Source of the DNA: Anaerolineae bacterium
GTDB lineage: Bacteria; Chloroflexota; Anaerolineae; Aggregatilineales; Phototrophicaceae
Direction of reading: 5' to 3'
DNA: 64,000 nt
Assembly: GCA_022843745.1 (NCBI GenBank)
Contig: JALHNB010000003.1
Coordinates: forward strand, 62,001 to 126,000
A program made the position numbers and the translations under genes. The notes under the pieces are model-generated. The model was not told the origin of the DNA, ran no database searches, and saw only the letters and a program-made list of their open reading frames with translations. Below are positions 49,312-58,930 of this stretch, piece after piece (within the stretch, counting starts at the first letter, position 1; the number at the start of each line of letters is the position of its first letter).

Positions 49312-50951
49312 CCCCCCAGACCAAGCATTGCGGTCACAGAGCTGTTGATAATCGGCAAAATCCAGTTGGGTACGATGCCCGTCACCAGCATCAACACCAG
49401 CAGCGGCGCAATCGCCACCACTTCACGCAGTTCGATCTCCAGGTTATAGTCGCGCCAGTGCATATTGAATGGGCCGTGCAGCACTGCCCGGATACCCTTC
49501 AAAATGTACGCGCCCGTGAACAGCAGGCCGATCATCGAAACAATCGTCAGCCCTGTGTAAACCGGCCATGTACCCCGGACGACTAAAAATTCGCTGACGA
49601 AGCCATTCAGACCCGGTAGTCCGAGACTTGCCATGCTGGTGAAGATAAAAATCGCACCGTAGATAGGCGCTTTCACCCAGAAACCCCCGTACTGCGTCAT
49701 ATCACGGGTATGCGTTTTGTGATAAATTGCTCCGGCAAGCAAGAACATCGCCGCCGAACTGAGGCCGTGATTAAACATTTGCAGAACCGCGCCGTTGGTC
49801 GCCAAAATCGCGTGAAGGCTCAGTTCGCTGTTACTCGTTCCGGCGAAAGCATGACCATACGCCAGCGCTGTCACCGCCAAACCCATCACGACGAAGCCCA
49901 TATGATTGACCGAACTGTAGGCGACTAAACGCTTGATGTCCGTCTGACCAAAGGCCGCGAATGCGCCCAAAACAACGCCAAGCATGGCGAGAAAGGCGAA
50001 AATGCCTGCCGCGTTAGTCTCGAACGCACCCAGCAAATTGATCGGTGCAATCCACACATCCGGGAACAGCGGGATAACCAGTCGCAGGAAGCCGTATGCG
50101 CCCAATTTGAGCATCACGCCTGCCAGCAGCATCGAGCCTGCTGTTGGCGCTTCGCCGTGAGCATCCGGCAGCCACGTATGGAAGGGCCAGACCGGAACTT
50201 TAATCGCGAATGCCAGGAAGAAGCCAATAAATGCCAACGCCTTGACGGTTTCAATGGGTATACCAAGCAGAACATTCGAGCCTGCCTGCTGCGCCAGAGT
50301 CGGCCACAGCGTCGTCAGTGTCACGATGTCAAATGTCGGGTGTCCCAACACGGTTGAAGCTGACCAGCCAATAAGCTGTGTCGCCAGCAGGAAGCCCAGC
50401 GAACCGCCCAGCGAGTAGATCATAAACTTGGTTGAAGCGTACTGACGATTCGGCCCGCCCCACTGGTTGATGAGGAAATACATCGGGACGAGGCTGAGTT
50501 CCCAGAACACGAAGAAAATCATCAGGTCGAGCGAGACAAACACACCGAGCAGGCCTGTTTCGAAAAACAGAAGCAGTGCCAGGTGCATATTCAGGCGATC
50601 CTCGATCTCCCAGCTAATCAGAATAGCCAACGGCGTCAGAATTCCGGTCAGCAAAATCAGCGTCGCGCTGATCCCGTCAATACCGATATGCCAGGACGCG
50701 CCGAGAAGCTCGAACCAGGGGACGTTGATTTCCAGGTGATACTGCGAAACGATACTGCCTGCGTTCGAGGCGTTGACATAATCCACAAACACGCCAACCG
50801 CGATACCGCCGACGATCAGGCTCATCACAAGGGCTGCCCATTTCGCGATCATCTTCTGCTTGGGTAGCAGCAGCATGATAAACGCGGCAACCGACGGAGC
50901 AACGACGAGCAGCGAAAGCGGGTCTATCTGTAAACCGAGAATGTTAATCAT
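49308..50951 (-). CDS. nuoM: NADH-quinone oxidoreductase subunit M, first copy
   Basis: Antiporter-like proton-moving subunit of complex I, 547 residues. Core motifs: FWELSLVPMYFLINQWGGP, VWPFHTWLPDAHGEAPTAGSM and GQTDIKRLVAYSSVNHMGFVV. Lies nine bases downstream of nuoL and overlaps the second nuoM by four bases. About fourteen helices. The two NuoM proteins differ clearly from each other, so the duplication is old. Confidence 0.93.
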   Translation of the reverse strand: MINILGLQIDPLSLLVVAPSVAAFIMLLLPKQKMIAKWAALVMSLIVGGIAVGVFVDYVNASNAGSIVSQYHLEINVPWFELLGASWHIGIDGISATLILLTGILTPLAILISWEIEDRLNMHLALLLFFETGLLGVFVSLDLMIFFVFWELSLVPMYFLINQWGGPNRQYASTKFMIYSLGGSLGFLLATQLIGWSASTVLGHPTFDIVTLTTLWPTLAQQAGSNVLLGIPIETVKALAFIGFFLAFAIKVPVWPFHTWLPDAHGEAPTAGSMLLAGVMLKLGAYGFLRLVIPLFPDVWIAPINLLGAFETNAAGIFAFLAMLGVVLGAFAAFGQTDIKRLVAYSSVNHMGFVVMGLAVTALAYGHAFAGTSNSELSLHAILATNGAVLQMFNHGLSSAAMFLLAGAIYHKTHTRDMTQYGGFWVKAPIYGAIFIFTSMASLGLPGLNGFVSEFLVVRGTWPVYTGLTIVSMIGLLFTGAYILKGIRAVLHGPFNMHWRDYNLEIELREVVAIAPLLVLMLVTGIVPNWILPIINSSVTAMLGLGG

Positions 50952-50960
50952 GTTGCTCCT

Positions 50961-53333
50961 CTAGCCCCCAGCCTGCAAAATTCCGGCTGAAACGGCGAAG
51001 ATAATGCCGATCAAGATCGCGGCAATGGCGATGAACAGCAGATATTGCTGCGCCCGTCCGGTTTGGATGCGGCGGAACCACACCCCAAACGCCCCAATCG
51101 CACGTGGGATGCCATCACCCACGCCGTCGATCAGCCACAAGTTGAGTACCTTTATCAGGTCGCCCGTCCAGACGAACAAACGCGCGATGAGGTGCAAAAT
51201 CGTGTCAATGACACCTTTGTCGATGAACTCGCTGACGACCACGCGCGAGAACCACTGCGATGGTTTAATGAAAATCGCCGTGTAGAGTTCGTCAAAGTAG
51301 TATTTATTCTTGAGTGTCGTATACAGGCCGTCGCCGAGAATAGCGATCACCGGATCAGGTTCGCCAGCAACCAGCGGCTTGCGCCAATACATCATGTAGC
51401 CGAGTCCCAGGCCGCCAAGCGCAACAACAAACGAGGTTAACACCGGAACGATGTTGAACGGCGGTGAGGCAGATTGCATTTCTGGCAGGAGGGTCGCTCC
51501 GACGAAATGATGAAAGGGGTTGTGTTCCGGCGAGAAGATCGAGCCTAAAATCGGGAAGTCGGATGGTACACCGACAAATCCGGCGAAAATTGCAAAGAAG
51601 GCCAGTATAATCAGCGGCAGAGTCATCGTCACGCTGACCACACCCTGCCCAAGATTGGCATGTGCGGCTTCTTCCGTGCGCGGTTCGCCCCAGAAGGTGA
51701 GGCCAAGCTGACGCATCGTGTAGAACGCGGTCAGGAAAGCCGCCACCGCCAGACACACAAATACCAGCGCGTGTGGGCCATAACCGTGAGTCAGACCCAG
51801 GTAGGCATCAGCCAGAATTTCGTCTTTTGACCAGAAACCTGCCGTGAGCAGTGGGAAGCCCGCCAGCGACAAACCACCGATCAGAAATGTGTAGAAGGTG
51901 ACGGGCATCGTCTTACGCAGACCGCCCATGTTCATCATATCCTGTGGATCGAAATGCGGTTCGGCGTGAGCTTCGCCGTGTACGTCATGGTCGTCATGCC
52001 CATGATCGTCGTGGGCATGGGCATCATGCGCAGCGTGTTCGTCATGTCCGTGATCGTCATCACCGTGCGCATGTTCGTGAACGTGATGCGCACCATGCTC
52101 CATACCATGAATGACCGAACCGGATGCCATAAACAACAACGCCTTAAAGAAGGCGTGTGTTATCAGGTGGAACGCAGCAGCGATGTAAGCACCAATGCCG
52201 AGTGCCGCCATCATGAAACCCAACTGCGAAATAGTCGAATAGGCCAGCACTTTTTTCACATCATTTTGAGCGACAGCAATGGTTGCCGCGAAAAGCGCCG
52301 TGAACGCGCCGACAATTGCCATTAGTGTTAGCGGTGAAGTCAAGTCCCCGTCATGGGGATGTCCCCCCGCCGCGAGCAGCGGATACATGCGGATAATGGC
52401 GTAAATACCTGCCGAAACCATCGCGGCAGCATGGATCATCGCGCTGACAGGTGTTGGGCCTTCCATCGCGTCCGGCAACCAGACGTGCAGCGGGAACTGC
52501 GCCGATTTACCAATCGTGCCGATCACCAGGAAAACACCGATCAACCCGGCAGCGCTGATTCCGCCAAAAACAATCGCAGGGGTTGTCGCCAGATGATTGA
52601 GAACTTCTGCGTTATAAAGAATGTCGCGAAAACTGAGCGTTCCGGTTTCTGAATAGAGATAGGCAATACCGAGGAGCATCACCACATCGGCAACGCGGGT
52701 CGTCGTAAAGGCTTTGATCGCGGCTTTGTAGGCGCTTTCTTTTTCGTACCAGAAGCCGATGAGCAGGTACGAACACACACCCATGATTTCCCAGCCGACG
52801 AACAGCAGCAGCAGGTTATCGGCCACGACCAGCGTGAGCATCGCGCCTGCGAACAGCGAAATCAGCGCGAAAAAACGCGCCTGCCGAGGATCGTGCGCCA
52901 TGTAGCCGATAGAGTAGATGAAGATCATCGTACAGGCCAGCGGCACCATAATCAGCATAATCGTCGTCAGCGGGTCAACCAGCACACCCATGTTGAATGA
53001 TGTTGTGCCTGTCGCCAGCCAGGGGACGCTGCTGCCAAAAACTTCTTCACCAAAATGATGCTCAAAGCCGCCCACATAACCCACCACGTTCAGGCTGATG
53101 AGCCACGCGGCGATAATTCCGCTGAGGCCAACAACGATGCTGGCAACGCGACCAAGATCGCTCACAACCGGAACTTTCAGGCCAGGATAACCGGGATGGT
53201 TATGATCGCCATATTCCGCGCTCGTGGCGAGGACACTTTTGCTGCGGTTGGTGATGAGCGTGATAATCAAAAACGCCAGCAGCGGCCCTACCGGGATGAG
53301 CCAGGGTAAAAAATTCGGATCGTTAATGTTCAT
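50961..53333 (-). CDS. nuoL: NADH-quinone oxidoreductase subunit L, with His/Asp-rich loop
   Basis: Distal proton-moving subunit of complex I, 790 residues. Core motifs: FVGWEIMGVCSYLLIGFWYE, QFPLHVWLPDAMEGPTPVSAM and DVKKVLAYSTISQLGFM. A loop after the helix with VIHGMEH carries about 50 residues of His and Asp repeats, absent from typical NuoL, before the conserved MGGLRKTMPVTF. The C-terminal lateral helix and final helix are present. Frame is open to 53348; the ATG at 53333 with AGGGGA upstream is preferred. Confidence 0.93.
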   Translation of the reverse strand: MNINDPNFLPWLIPVGPLLAFLIITLITNRSKSVLATSAEYGDHNHPGYPGLKVPVVSDLGRVASIVVGLSGIIAAWLISLNVVGYVGGFEHHFGEEVFGSSVPWLATGTTSFNMGVLVDPLTTIMLIMVPLACTMIFIYSIGYMAHDPRQARFFALISLFAGAMLTLVVADNLLLLFVGWEIMGVCSYLLIGFWYEKESAYKAAIKAFTTTRVADVVMLLGIAYLYSETGTLSFRDILYNAEVLNHLATTPAIVFGGISAAGLIGVFLVIGTIGKSAQFPLHVWLPDAMEGPTPVSAMIHAAAMVSAGIYAIIRMYPLLAAGGHPHDGDLTSPLTLMAIVGAFTALFAATIAVAQNDVKKVLAYSTISQLGFMMAALGIGAYIAAAFHLITHAFFKALLFMASGSVIHGMEHGAHHVHEHAHGDDDHGHDEHAAHDAHAHDDHGHDDHDVHGEAHAEPHFDPQDMMNMGGLRKTMPVTFYTFLIGGLSLAGFPLLTAGFWSKDEILADAYLGLTHGYGPHALVFVCLAVAAFLTAFYTMRQLGLTFWGEPRTEEAAHANLGQGVVSVTMTLPLIILAFFAIFAGFVGVPSDFPILGSIFSPEHNPFHHFVGATLLPEMQSASPPFNIVPVLTSFVVALGGLGLGYMMYWRKPLVAGEPDPVIAILGDGLYTTLKNKYYFDELYTAIFIKPSQWFSRVVVSEFIDKGVIDTILHLIARLFVWTGDLIKVLNLWLIDGVGDGIPRAIGAFGVWFRRIQTGRAQQYLLFIAIAAILIGIIFAVSAGILQAGG
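51950..52105 (-). other. His/Asp-rich repeat coding for a metal-binding-like loop in NuoL
   Basis: Short degenerate repeats of GATGACCACGGTCAT-like units on the minus strand encode a stretch of alternating His, Asp, Gly and Ala. It is low-complexity DNA inside nuoL, not a separate gene. Confidence 0.75.
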
Positions 53334-53341
53334 AAATTCCC

Positions 53342-53650
53342 CTACCACTTCAGCAGGTTAACGTCTTCGACGATAACCGATTTTCGGTTGCGGTAGACCG
53401 AGATGATAATCGCCAGACCAACAGCAGCTTCCGCCGCCGCGATGACAAACACGAAGGCGGTGAAAGCCTGCCCACCCATATTCTGCGGTGTCAGGTAGCG
53501 CCAGAAAGCCACCAGATTGATATTGACGGCGTTCAGCATCAACTCAATGCTCATCAAAATCGACACGGCATTACGGCGCGAAAGGACGCCATAGATGCCG
53601 ATACAAAACAGCGCCGCCGCGACTAACAGATACATCCAGAGTGCAATCAT
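53342..53650 (-). CDS. nuoK: NADH-quinone oxidoreductase subunit K
   Basis: Small three-helix subunit of the complex I membrane arm, 102 residues. It contains [26 protein letters not shown] with the conserved helix 2 Glu, and [16 protein letters not shown] with the helix 3 Glu. Both are part of the proton path next to NuoJ. Normal length. Stop of nuoK and start of nuoL are separated by eight bases. Confidence 0.95.
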   Translation of the reverse strand: MIALWMYLLVAAALFCIGIYGVLSRRNAVSILMSIELMLNAVNINLVAFWRYLTPQNMGGQAFTAFVFVIAAAEAAVGLAIIISVYRNRKSVIVEDVNLLKW

Positions 53651-53667
53651 ATCGTCAGTTCCCCCTG

Positions 53668-54192
53668 TTATTCGTCATCACGGGCGATCACAATCGCGCC
53701 GATCATCGCCGCCGTCAGCAGCAGTGACGCTACCTCAAACGGCAGCACATATTGATTGCCATCCACCAGCGCGATGCCCAGGTCAGTCGTCGTCGCGACC
53801 ACATCGGACACAGGCTGCCCCGCATAAGCGCTGCTTGCACCCCAGACAGGCAGGATAATGCCCGCCGCCAGGAAAATAAACAAAAGTCCACCCACCAGCC
53901 CTGCCAGCCACCATTGGCGATTAAACGCTTCGGTCAGGCTGGTCATACTCCGCGTGAGCATAACCGCGAAAATAATCAGAATGGCAATCGCGCCGATGTA
54001 CACCAGCACCTGCACTGCCGCCAGGAATGGCGCACTCAACAGCACGAAAAATCCCGCCACACCGAACAGGCTGAGGATGAGATAGAGCGCACCGTGAATC
54101 AGGTTGCGGGTTGTGACGACACCTAAACCGCCTCCCAAAATGAACAGGCTGAAAAGTATAAAGGCGATTGACTGGGCGTTAATGGTTATCAT
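53668..54192 (-). CDS. nuoJ: NADH-quinone oxidoreductase subunit J
   Basis: Five-helix membrane-arm subunit, about 174 residues. [20 protein letters not shown] is the conserved helix 3 stretch with the pi-bulge Tyr. A further-upstream ATG at 54267 is in frame, but the sequence before 54192 does not look like NuoJ and GAGGAAA sits just upstream of 54192. The protein ends [20 protein letters not shown]. Between nuoH and nuoK in the operon. Confidence 0.92.
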   Translation of the reverse strand: MITINAQSIAFILFSLFILGGGLGVVTTRNLIHGALYLILSLFGVAGFFVLLSAPFLAAVQVLVYIGAIAILIIFAVMLTRSMTSLTEAFNRQWWLAGLVGGLLFIFLAAGIILPVWGASSAYAGQPVSDVVATTTDLGIALVDGNQYVLPFEVASLLLTAAMIGAIVIARDDE

Positions 54193-54205
54193 AAATTTTC
54201 CTCGA

Positions 54206-55447
54206 TTAGTCCCCGGCGGGCGCACCGGCAGGGTGAGCCAGATCGCTGTGTGCGGCGGCGGCTTCATCGGCCAAACGCTGCTGGCGACCCCGATTGCGAA
54301 TCATATTCAAGACCACAGCGATAATCGCGAGATTGCCCAGCAGCAGGACTATCGTCTGCGGCAAGTTGGAGACAAAATCGCCTGCCTCATTAGGCGCAAG
54401 GCCGAGGCTGGTGGTGATACGCATCAGGAAAGCCTGCACCAGCACCACGACAATAGACAGCGGCACCATAAATTTCCAGTTGAAATTCATCACCTGGTCA
54501 ATACGGAAACGCGGCACGGTATTGCGGATGAGCAGCATGGCGAAATAAACCGCCATCGTTTTGAGTCCCAGGTAAACAAAGCCGAGAGCCGGAATTTGTT
54601 CAACACCTGGCCCCCACCAGCCACCCAGGAACAGCACGGCGGTTAACACGGCGACGGTGAAAACGTGCATAAATTCACCCGCCATAAACATTCCGAACTT
54701 GAAGCCGGAATATTCGATATTGTAGCCTGCGACGAGTTCAGATTCCGCTTCGATGAGATCGAACGGTGCACGACCCGTTTCGGCCAGATTGGAGATGAAG
54801 AAAATCAGGAACGCCAGCGGTGACGCAAAGATGTACCACATACCACCCTGTGCGCGGGTAATATCCTGCATACTCATGCTGCCAGCCATCATCACCGGGA
54901 TCAGCAGCGCCAAAATCATCGGCACTTCGTAGCTGACCAACTGCGCGATGGTGCGGAACGCCCCCAGGAGCGCATATTTATTGTTGCTCGACCACCCCGC
55001 GACCATCACCTTGACCGCGCCAATCGAGCCAACGCCGACAAAATACAGGATGCCGACGCTCAAATCCGAGCCAACGTGCAGCGGTGTGAACGGGATGACC
55101 GCCCAGATCAGCACCACAACGGCGAAAGCGATAATCGGCGCGAGGTTAAAAATAAAACGATCTGCGCCTGCCGGGGTGATGTCCTCTTTGGTGAGCATTT
55201 TGAGGGCATCGGCTACCGACTGCAACAGACCGAAAGGGCCAACGCGGTTGGGGCCGAGTCGATCCTGAATACGGGCAGCGAACTTACGCTCAACCCAGAT
55301 GAGCAGGATGACCGTCACCAACGGCAGCGTGGCGACCAGCACAACACCCAACAGCGCCGAAAGGAGATTCGCCAGATTGGGGTCTGTGCCACCAGCCACC
55401 ATACACGCGGCCAGCGTATTTATCAGATCACGGCATTGCTGTTCCAT
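54206..55447 (-). CDS. nuoH: NADH-quinone oxidoreductase subunit H
   Basis: Membrane subunit forming the quinone channel at the join with the peripheral arm, 413 residues. Motifs: WVERKFAARIQDRLGPNRVG at the first loop, NLAETGRAPFDLIEAESELV, and VPRFRIDQVMNFNWKFMVPL near the end. A C-terminal extension of about 40 mainly polar residues is present. No nuoI or other peripheral-arm gene is adjacent, although nuoI usually follows nuoH. Nine bases after nuoA. Confidence 0.95.
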   Translation of the reverse strand: MEQQCRDLINTLAACMVAGGTDPNLANLLSALLGVVLVATLPLVTVILLIWVERKFAARIQDRLGPNRVGPFGLLQSVADALKMLTKEDITPAGADRFIFNLAPIIAFAVVVLIWAVIPFTPLHVGSDLSVGILYFVGVGSIGAVKVMVAGWSSNNKYALLGAFRTIAQLVSYEVPMILALLIPVMMAGSMSMQDITRAQGGMWYIFASPLAFLIFFISNLAETGRAPFDLIEAESELVAGYNIEYSGFKFGMFMAGEFMHVFTVAVLTAVLFLGGWWGPGVEQIPALGFVYLGLKTMAVYFAMLLIRNTVPRFRIDQVMNFNWKFMVPLSIVVVLVQAFLMRITTSLGLAPNEAGDFVSNLPQTIVLLLGNLAIIAVVLNMIRNRGRQQRLADEAAAAHSDLAHPAGAPAGD

Positions 55448-55456
55448 AAAGTTCTC

Positions 55457-55819
55457 CTAGATCCACTCCAGCGCATTTTTGCGCCAGGCGTAAATCAGCG
55501 CATCGGCCAGCAGGAAGATGAACAGAAACCCCGCGCCGAACGCGAACCAATCAAGCTGTTTGTAAGCGACTGCCCAGGGGAATAAAAAGACCATTTCGAC
55601 ATCAAAGACCAGAAAGACCAGCGCATAGATGTAATACTGGACTTTGAACTGTACCCAGGTATCACCGACGGTTTCTACACCGCACTCATAAGTCTGCTGC
55701 TTGATGGCGTTGGGTTTATGCGGGCGCAAAAACCACGATCCAGCGATAGGCAGCAGGGGGAAAACCCAGGCAATAGCGAAAAAGACACCAATAAAAGCCC
55801 ATTCATTTAGAAGTTGCAT
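55457..55819 (-). CDS. nuoA: NADH-quinone oxidoreductase subunit A
   Basis: Three-helix membrane subunit of complex I, 120 residues, containing KQQTYECGVETVG with the loop Cys near the quinone site, and LVFLVFDVEMVFLFPWAV. First gene of the nuo-atp operon; a promoter-like element lies 100 bases upstream. nuoB, which normally follows, is missing here. Confidence 0.95.
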   Translation of the reverse strand: MQLLNEWAFIGVFFAIAWVFPLLPIAGSWFLRPHKPNAIKQQTYECGVETVGDTWVQFKVQYYIYALVFLVFDVEMVFLFPWAVAYKQLDWFAFGAGFLFIFLLADALIYAWRKNALEWI

Positions 55820-55919
55820 ATGGAGCGATCACTCCTGAATTCATTAGATGTGCGTCGTCAGCAGCTTGTGCTGCCAGGGTTACTGTGAGTTGATTGTGCG
55901 TTTTTGGACAAACGGGGAT

Positions 55920-55949
55920 AGTATAGCATCCCTACAGCGTATCTGCCAG
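55920..55949 (-). promoter_or_regulatory. Probable promoter of the nuo-atp operon
   Basis: On the minus strand CTGGCA (55949-55944) and TATACT (55925-55920) are 18 bases apart, about 100 bases before nuoA. The 351-base gap 55820-56170 otherwise holds a small GCAG/CTGC hairpin (about 55861-55874) and copy G of the palindrome repeat. Confidence 0.5.
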
Positions 55950-56120
55950 TTTTAATCGTGTTTCAAAATCCGCTTGCCCCCTGTTAACAATTTCACATTT
56001 TAACATAGGGCAGCGTGGATAACAAAACAACCTTGCAACGAAAAGTTAATCAAAAACCAAGACTTGTTTTTGCACCGCCCATGCTCTACAAATGACTTCA
56101 TTAAATATTGGATACGCAAA

Positions 56121-56146
56121 TTGTAGGGGCGCGCAGCCGTGCGCCC
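56121..56146. repeat. GTAGGGGC-type palindrome (copy G)
   Basis: TTGTAGGGGCGCGCAGCC is followed by GTGCGCCCAA; arms are only partly matched. It lies 25 bases before the first FemX-like gene. Copy F at 35250 shares the same core. Confidence 0.6.
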
Positions 56147-56170
56147 AAACTATAAAATTGAGAATAGACC

Positions 56171-57214
56171 ATGATTTACAAGGTGATCGAGCCTTCGCCG
56201 CCGGATTGGGACAATTTTGTCGCCGGACATCCCCGCGCACACGTCCTACAGCAGCCCGCCTGGGGTGAATTGAAAGCCGTGTTTGGCTGGCAAGTCACGC
56301 GGGTGGCGCTGGCGGACGAAAAAAATCGTATCGTCGCCGGAGCGCAGATTTTATTTCGTGCGCTGCCCTTCCGCCGTGTATCGGGTGTGATGGCCTACAT
56401 CGGTATGGGGCCATACATCACTGCCGACGATCAATGGAAGCCGCTGTGGGGTGCGATCCACAAACGCGCCCGTCGGCAGCACGCCGCTTTTCTCAAGTGG
56501 GAACCGGGCATCTATATCAATGAGACACCGCCGGATTTCACGAATTGGGATTTTTCCGCCAGCCCACAAACCATCCAGCCGCCGCGCACAATTTTGATCA
56601 ACATTCGCGGCAGTGAAGACACCATTCTCGCACGCATGAACCAGGGGACACGCCGCAAAATCCGCCAGAGTCAGAAAAGTGATGTGCATTATAGTGAAGC
56701 GCCCAAATCAGGGCTGGCGAATTTTAACCAGATGATGCAAACCACTGGCTCACGCAATACATTTGGCGTTCACGAGCCGAAATATTATGAACGCGCCTAT
56801 GAATTGTTCGTGCCTGCCGGAGATGCCGCGCTGATTCTGGCGGAGCATGAAGGCGATCCGCTGGCGGGAATCATGGTGTTCGCGAAGGGAAAAACCGCCT
56901 GGTATCTCTATGGCGCATCATCAGATGTTAAACGAAACTTAATGGCGACTTATGGTGTGCAGTGGGCGGCAATCCAATGGGCGAAGGCACGCGGCTGCGA
57001 ATCTTACGATCTTTGGGGCATTCCTGACGAAGATGAAGCGACGCTCGAATCCCAGTTTCAGGAGCGCGAAGATGGCTTGTGGGGCGTTTATGGTTTTAAG
57101 CGCGGCTGGGGTGGGCAAGTCGTGCGCTCGATGGGCGCATGGGATAAAGTCTATAATCCATTCGTGTATCAGGCCTATAAACTGGCACTGAAATTGCAGG
57201 AGTCAAATTCATGA
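56171..57214 (+). CDS. FemX-like peptidoglycan aminoacyltransferase (first)
   Basis: A 347-residue protein of the FemAB family, two linked GNAT-like domains. N-terminal part: HVLQQPAWGELKAVFGWQ; coiled helical arm region with ARMNQGTRRKIRQSQKSDV; C-terminal part with AWYLYGASSDVKRNLMATYG and SYDLWGIPDEDE. Family members add amino acids from aminoacyl-tRNA to the peptidoglycan stem to build cross-bridges. A second paralogue lies at 59512. Its stop overlaps the macro-domain gene start by four bases. If murE here makes a non-diaminopimelate peptidoglycan, these genes fit as bridge makers. Confidence 0.82.
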   Translation: MIYKVIEPSPPDWDNFVAGHPRAHVLQQPAWGELKAVFGWQVTRVALADEKNRIVAGAQILFRALPFRRVSGVMAYIGMGPYITADDQWKPLWGAIHKRARRQHAAFLKWEPGIYINETPPDFTNWDFSASPQTIQPPRTILINIRGSEDTILARMNQGTRRKIRQSQKSDVHYSEAPKSGLANFNQMMQTTGSRNTFGVHEPKYYERAYELFVPAGDAALILAEHEGDPLAGIMVFAKGKTAWYLYGASSDVKRNLMATYGVQWAAIQWAKARGCESYDLWGIPDEDEATLESQFQEREDGLWGVYGFKRGWGGQVVRSMGAWDKVYNPFVYQAYKLALKLQESNS

Positions 57215-57834
57215 AAATAATTTTTGTAGACCCAAACCCTCCATTTAGTGCTGCTATCCAAGAATTTTTCAAAGATTTGCCCGGCGTTGAAACGTTGATC
57301 GGACGCTTCGAGACGCTGCCCGATTTTGACTGCATGGTCAGCCCCGCCAATTCATTTGGACTGATGGATGGCGGTGTTGATGCCGCGATTATTCACTTTT
57401 TTGGTGGTGAGTTGATGACGCGCGTTCAAAAACGCATTGTTGAGGAATATCTCGGCGAGCAGCCTGTCGGCACTTCAATGATCGTTGAAACCAACCATCC
57501 TAAACACCCTTTTCTGGCGCATACTCCCACCATGCGCGTTCCCCTGACGATCTCACGAACAGATAACGTTTATCTGGCGATGTGGGAGCTGCTGCGTGCT
57601 GTTCATCATCATAACCAGACATCCGAGCGCAAAATTAATATCATCGCCTGTCCCGGTTTAGGCACTGGAACAGGACATGTCCCTTTCCGGCAAGCAGCGC
57701 GGCAAATGGCACTTGCGTACAGGAATTACTTATACCCGCCGACTTATCTGGATTGGAACTTAGCCCAGACACGCCAACTCGAAATTCGTTATGGTGGGGA
57801 CGATGGATTTCATTTTCCACCTGAATGGGCATAG
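57211..57834 (+). CDS. Macro-domain protein
   Basis: A 207-residue protein with the macro-domain fold that binds ADP-ribose or its derivatives. The strand-loop CMVSPANSFGLMDGGVDAAI corresponds to the NxN/GGG loop and NIIACPGLGTGTGHVPFRQAA to the second phosphate-binding loop. The N-terminus is MKIIFVDPNPPFSAAI. Possible roles: hydrolysing ADP-ribosylated protein, or O-acetyl-ADP-ribose. It overlaps the first FemX gene by four bases (ATGA), so it is translationally coupled, an odd partner for peptidoglycan genes. Confidence in the fold is high, in the function low. Confidence 0.8.
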   Translation: MKIIFVDPNPPFSAAIQEFFKDLPGVETLIGRFETLPDFDCMVSPANSFGLMDGGVDAAIIHFFGGELMTRVQKRIVEEYLGEQPVGTSMIVETNHPKHPFLAHTPTMRVPLTISRTDNVYLAMWELLRAVHHHNQTSERKINIIACPGLGTGTGHVPFRQAARQMALAYRNYLYPPTYLDWNLAQTRQLEIRYGGDDGFHFPPEWA

Positions 57835-57844
57835 GAAAAATATT

Positions 57845-58909
57845 ATGCTTTTGCGTGTTTTATTATTGTTCTCGTTTTTGGGATTCATATGGACTGCCGC
57901 CGCGCAAGCAGAGCCGACCACCGCCTCCGAATATTCCCAGCGCGGTAGTGAATTGGCAGAGGCGCAGGATTATGAAGCCGCGTTTGCCGATTTCGCCCAG
58001 GCTATCGAGCTAGACCCCGATTTCTTACCCGCTTACGCCGAGCGCGGCAGGGTATATTTTGAAGTTCGCGATTACGAAGCGTCGGCAGCCGATTTCACGC
58101 GCGCGATTGAGCTTCTGCCCGATGAAATGCTTTTCTATTACAACCGAGGACGCGCCTATCTGGAACTGCAAGAGTATGAATTAGCCGTCGATGATCTGAC
58201 GCGCGTGATTGAACAGGACGCGGAGGATGAGGCTGCCCTCCGCTTCCGGGCAGCGGCACTCTTTGAACTAGAACAAACAGATGCGGCACTCGCGGACATC
58301 AATAAAGCGATTGAGATCGCGCCTGAATTACCCTGGGGCTATAACGGGCGCGGCGAAATGCTGCAAAAAATGGGCGATCACGAAAAAGCTATCACCGATT
58401 TTACGCAGGCCATCGAACTTTACCCCGATTTTGCCCGTGCCTACATGAATCGTGGGGTTAGCTATGGTCAGCTTCAGGACGCGGCAAAAGCGCTGACCGA
58501 TCTGAATATCGCCGTCACGCTTGCACCGAACAACCCCGACACCTATTTTTATCGCGCGAATCTGCTTGGCGCACTCCGCCAATATCAGGAGGCGATTGAC
58601 GATCTCAATATCGCTGTCGAACTCTCGCCGGATAATGGCACACTCTACGTGGTGCGCGGCGATGCCTACCGTCTGAATGGCGATTATGATCTGGCAATTG
58701 ACGACTACACGACGGCGATAGCCTTCGTGCCGGAAGACACCCGCGCGATTTACAGCCGGGGCTTAACCTATTATCTCCAGCAGGATTTTGAAAACGCCCT
58801 GGTCGATTTTCGCGCCTATGTCGAGATGATCGGCGAAGCCAACACGCCGCAGCAGGTACGCGATTTGATTCAACAGCTTGAACAAAGCGTCAGTAACACC
58901 GACGAATGA
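57845..58909 (+). CDS. Secreted TPR-repeat protein
   Basis: A 354-residue protein with a signal peptide (MLLRVLLLFSFLGF, cleavage likely after AQAEP near residue 23) and about nine tetratricopeptide repeats from residue 30 to 350. Each repeat has the pattern A-Y-x-x-R-G, A-x-x-D-x-x-x-A-I-E-L. AGGAAA lies before the ATG at 57845, and the frame open upstream to 57791 runs inside the preceding gene. TPR arrays bind peptides and assemble complexes; an extracytoplasmic scaffold is likely. It starts ten bases after the macro-domain gene's stop. Confidence 0.85.
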   Translation: MLLRVLLLFSFLGFIWTAAAQAEPTTASEYSQRGSELAEAQDYEAAFADFAQAIELDPDFLPAYAERGRVYFEVRDYEASAADFTRAIELLPDEMLFYYNRGRAYLELQEYELAVDDLTRVIEQDAEDEAALRFRAAALFELEQTDAALADINKAIEIAPELPWGYNGRGEMLQKMGDHEKAITDFTQAIELYPDFARAYMNRGVSYGQLQDAAKALTDLNIAVTLAPNNPDTYFYRANLLGALRQYQEAIDDLNIAVELSPDNGTLYVVRGDAYRLNGDYDLAIDDYTTAIAFVPEDTRAIYSRGLTYYLQQDFENALVDFRAYVEMIGEANTPQQVRDLIQQLEQSVSNTDE

Positions 58910-58930
58910 AATGATTGAGGGATAGGTTAA

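Noticed and set aside
51954-52325. 123-residue reading frame opposite nuoL
   Set aside because: Produced by the His/Asp repeat tract read on the other strand (Val/Met-rich low complexity).
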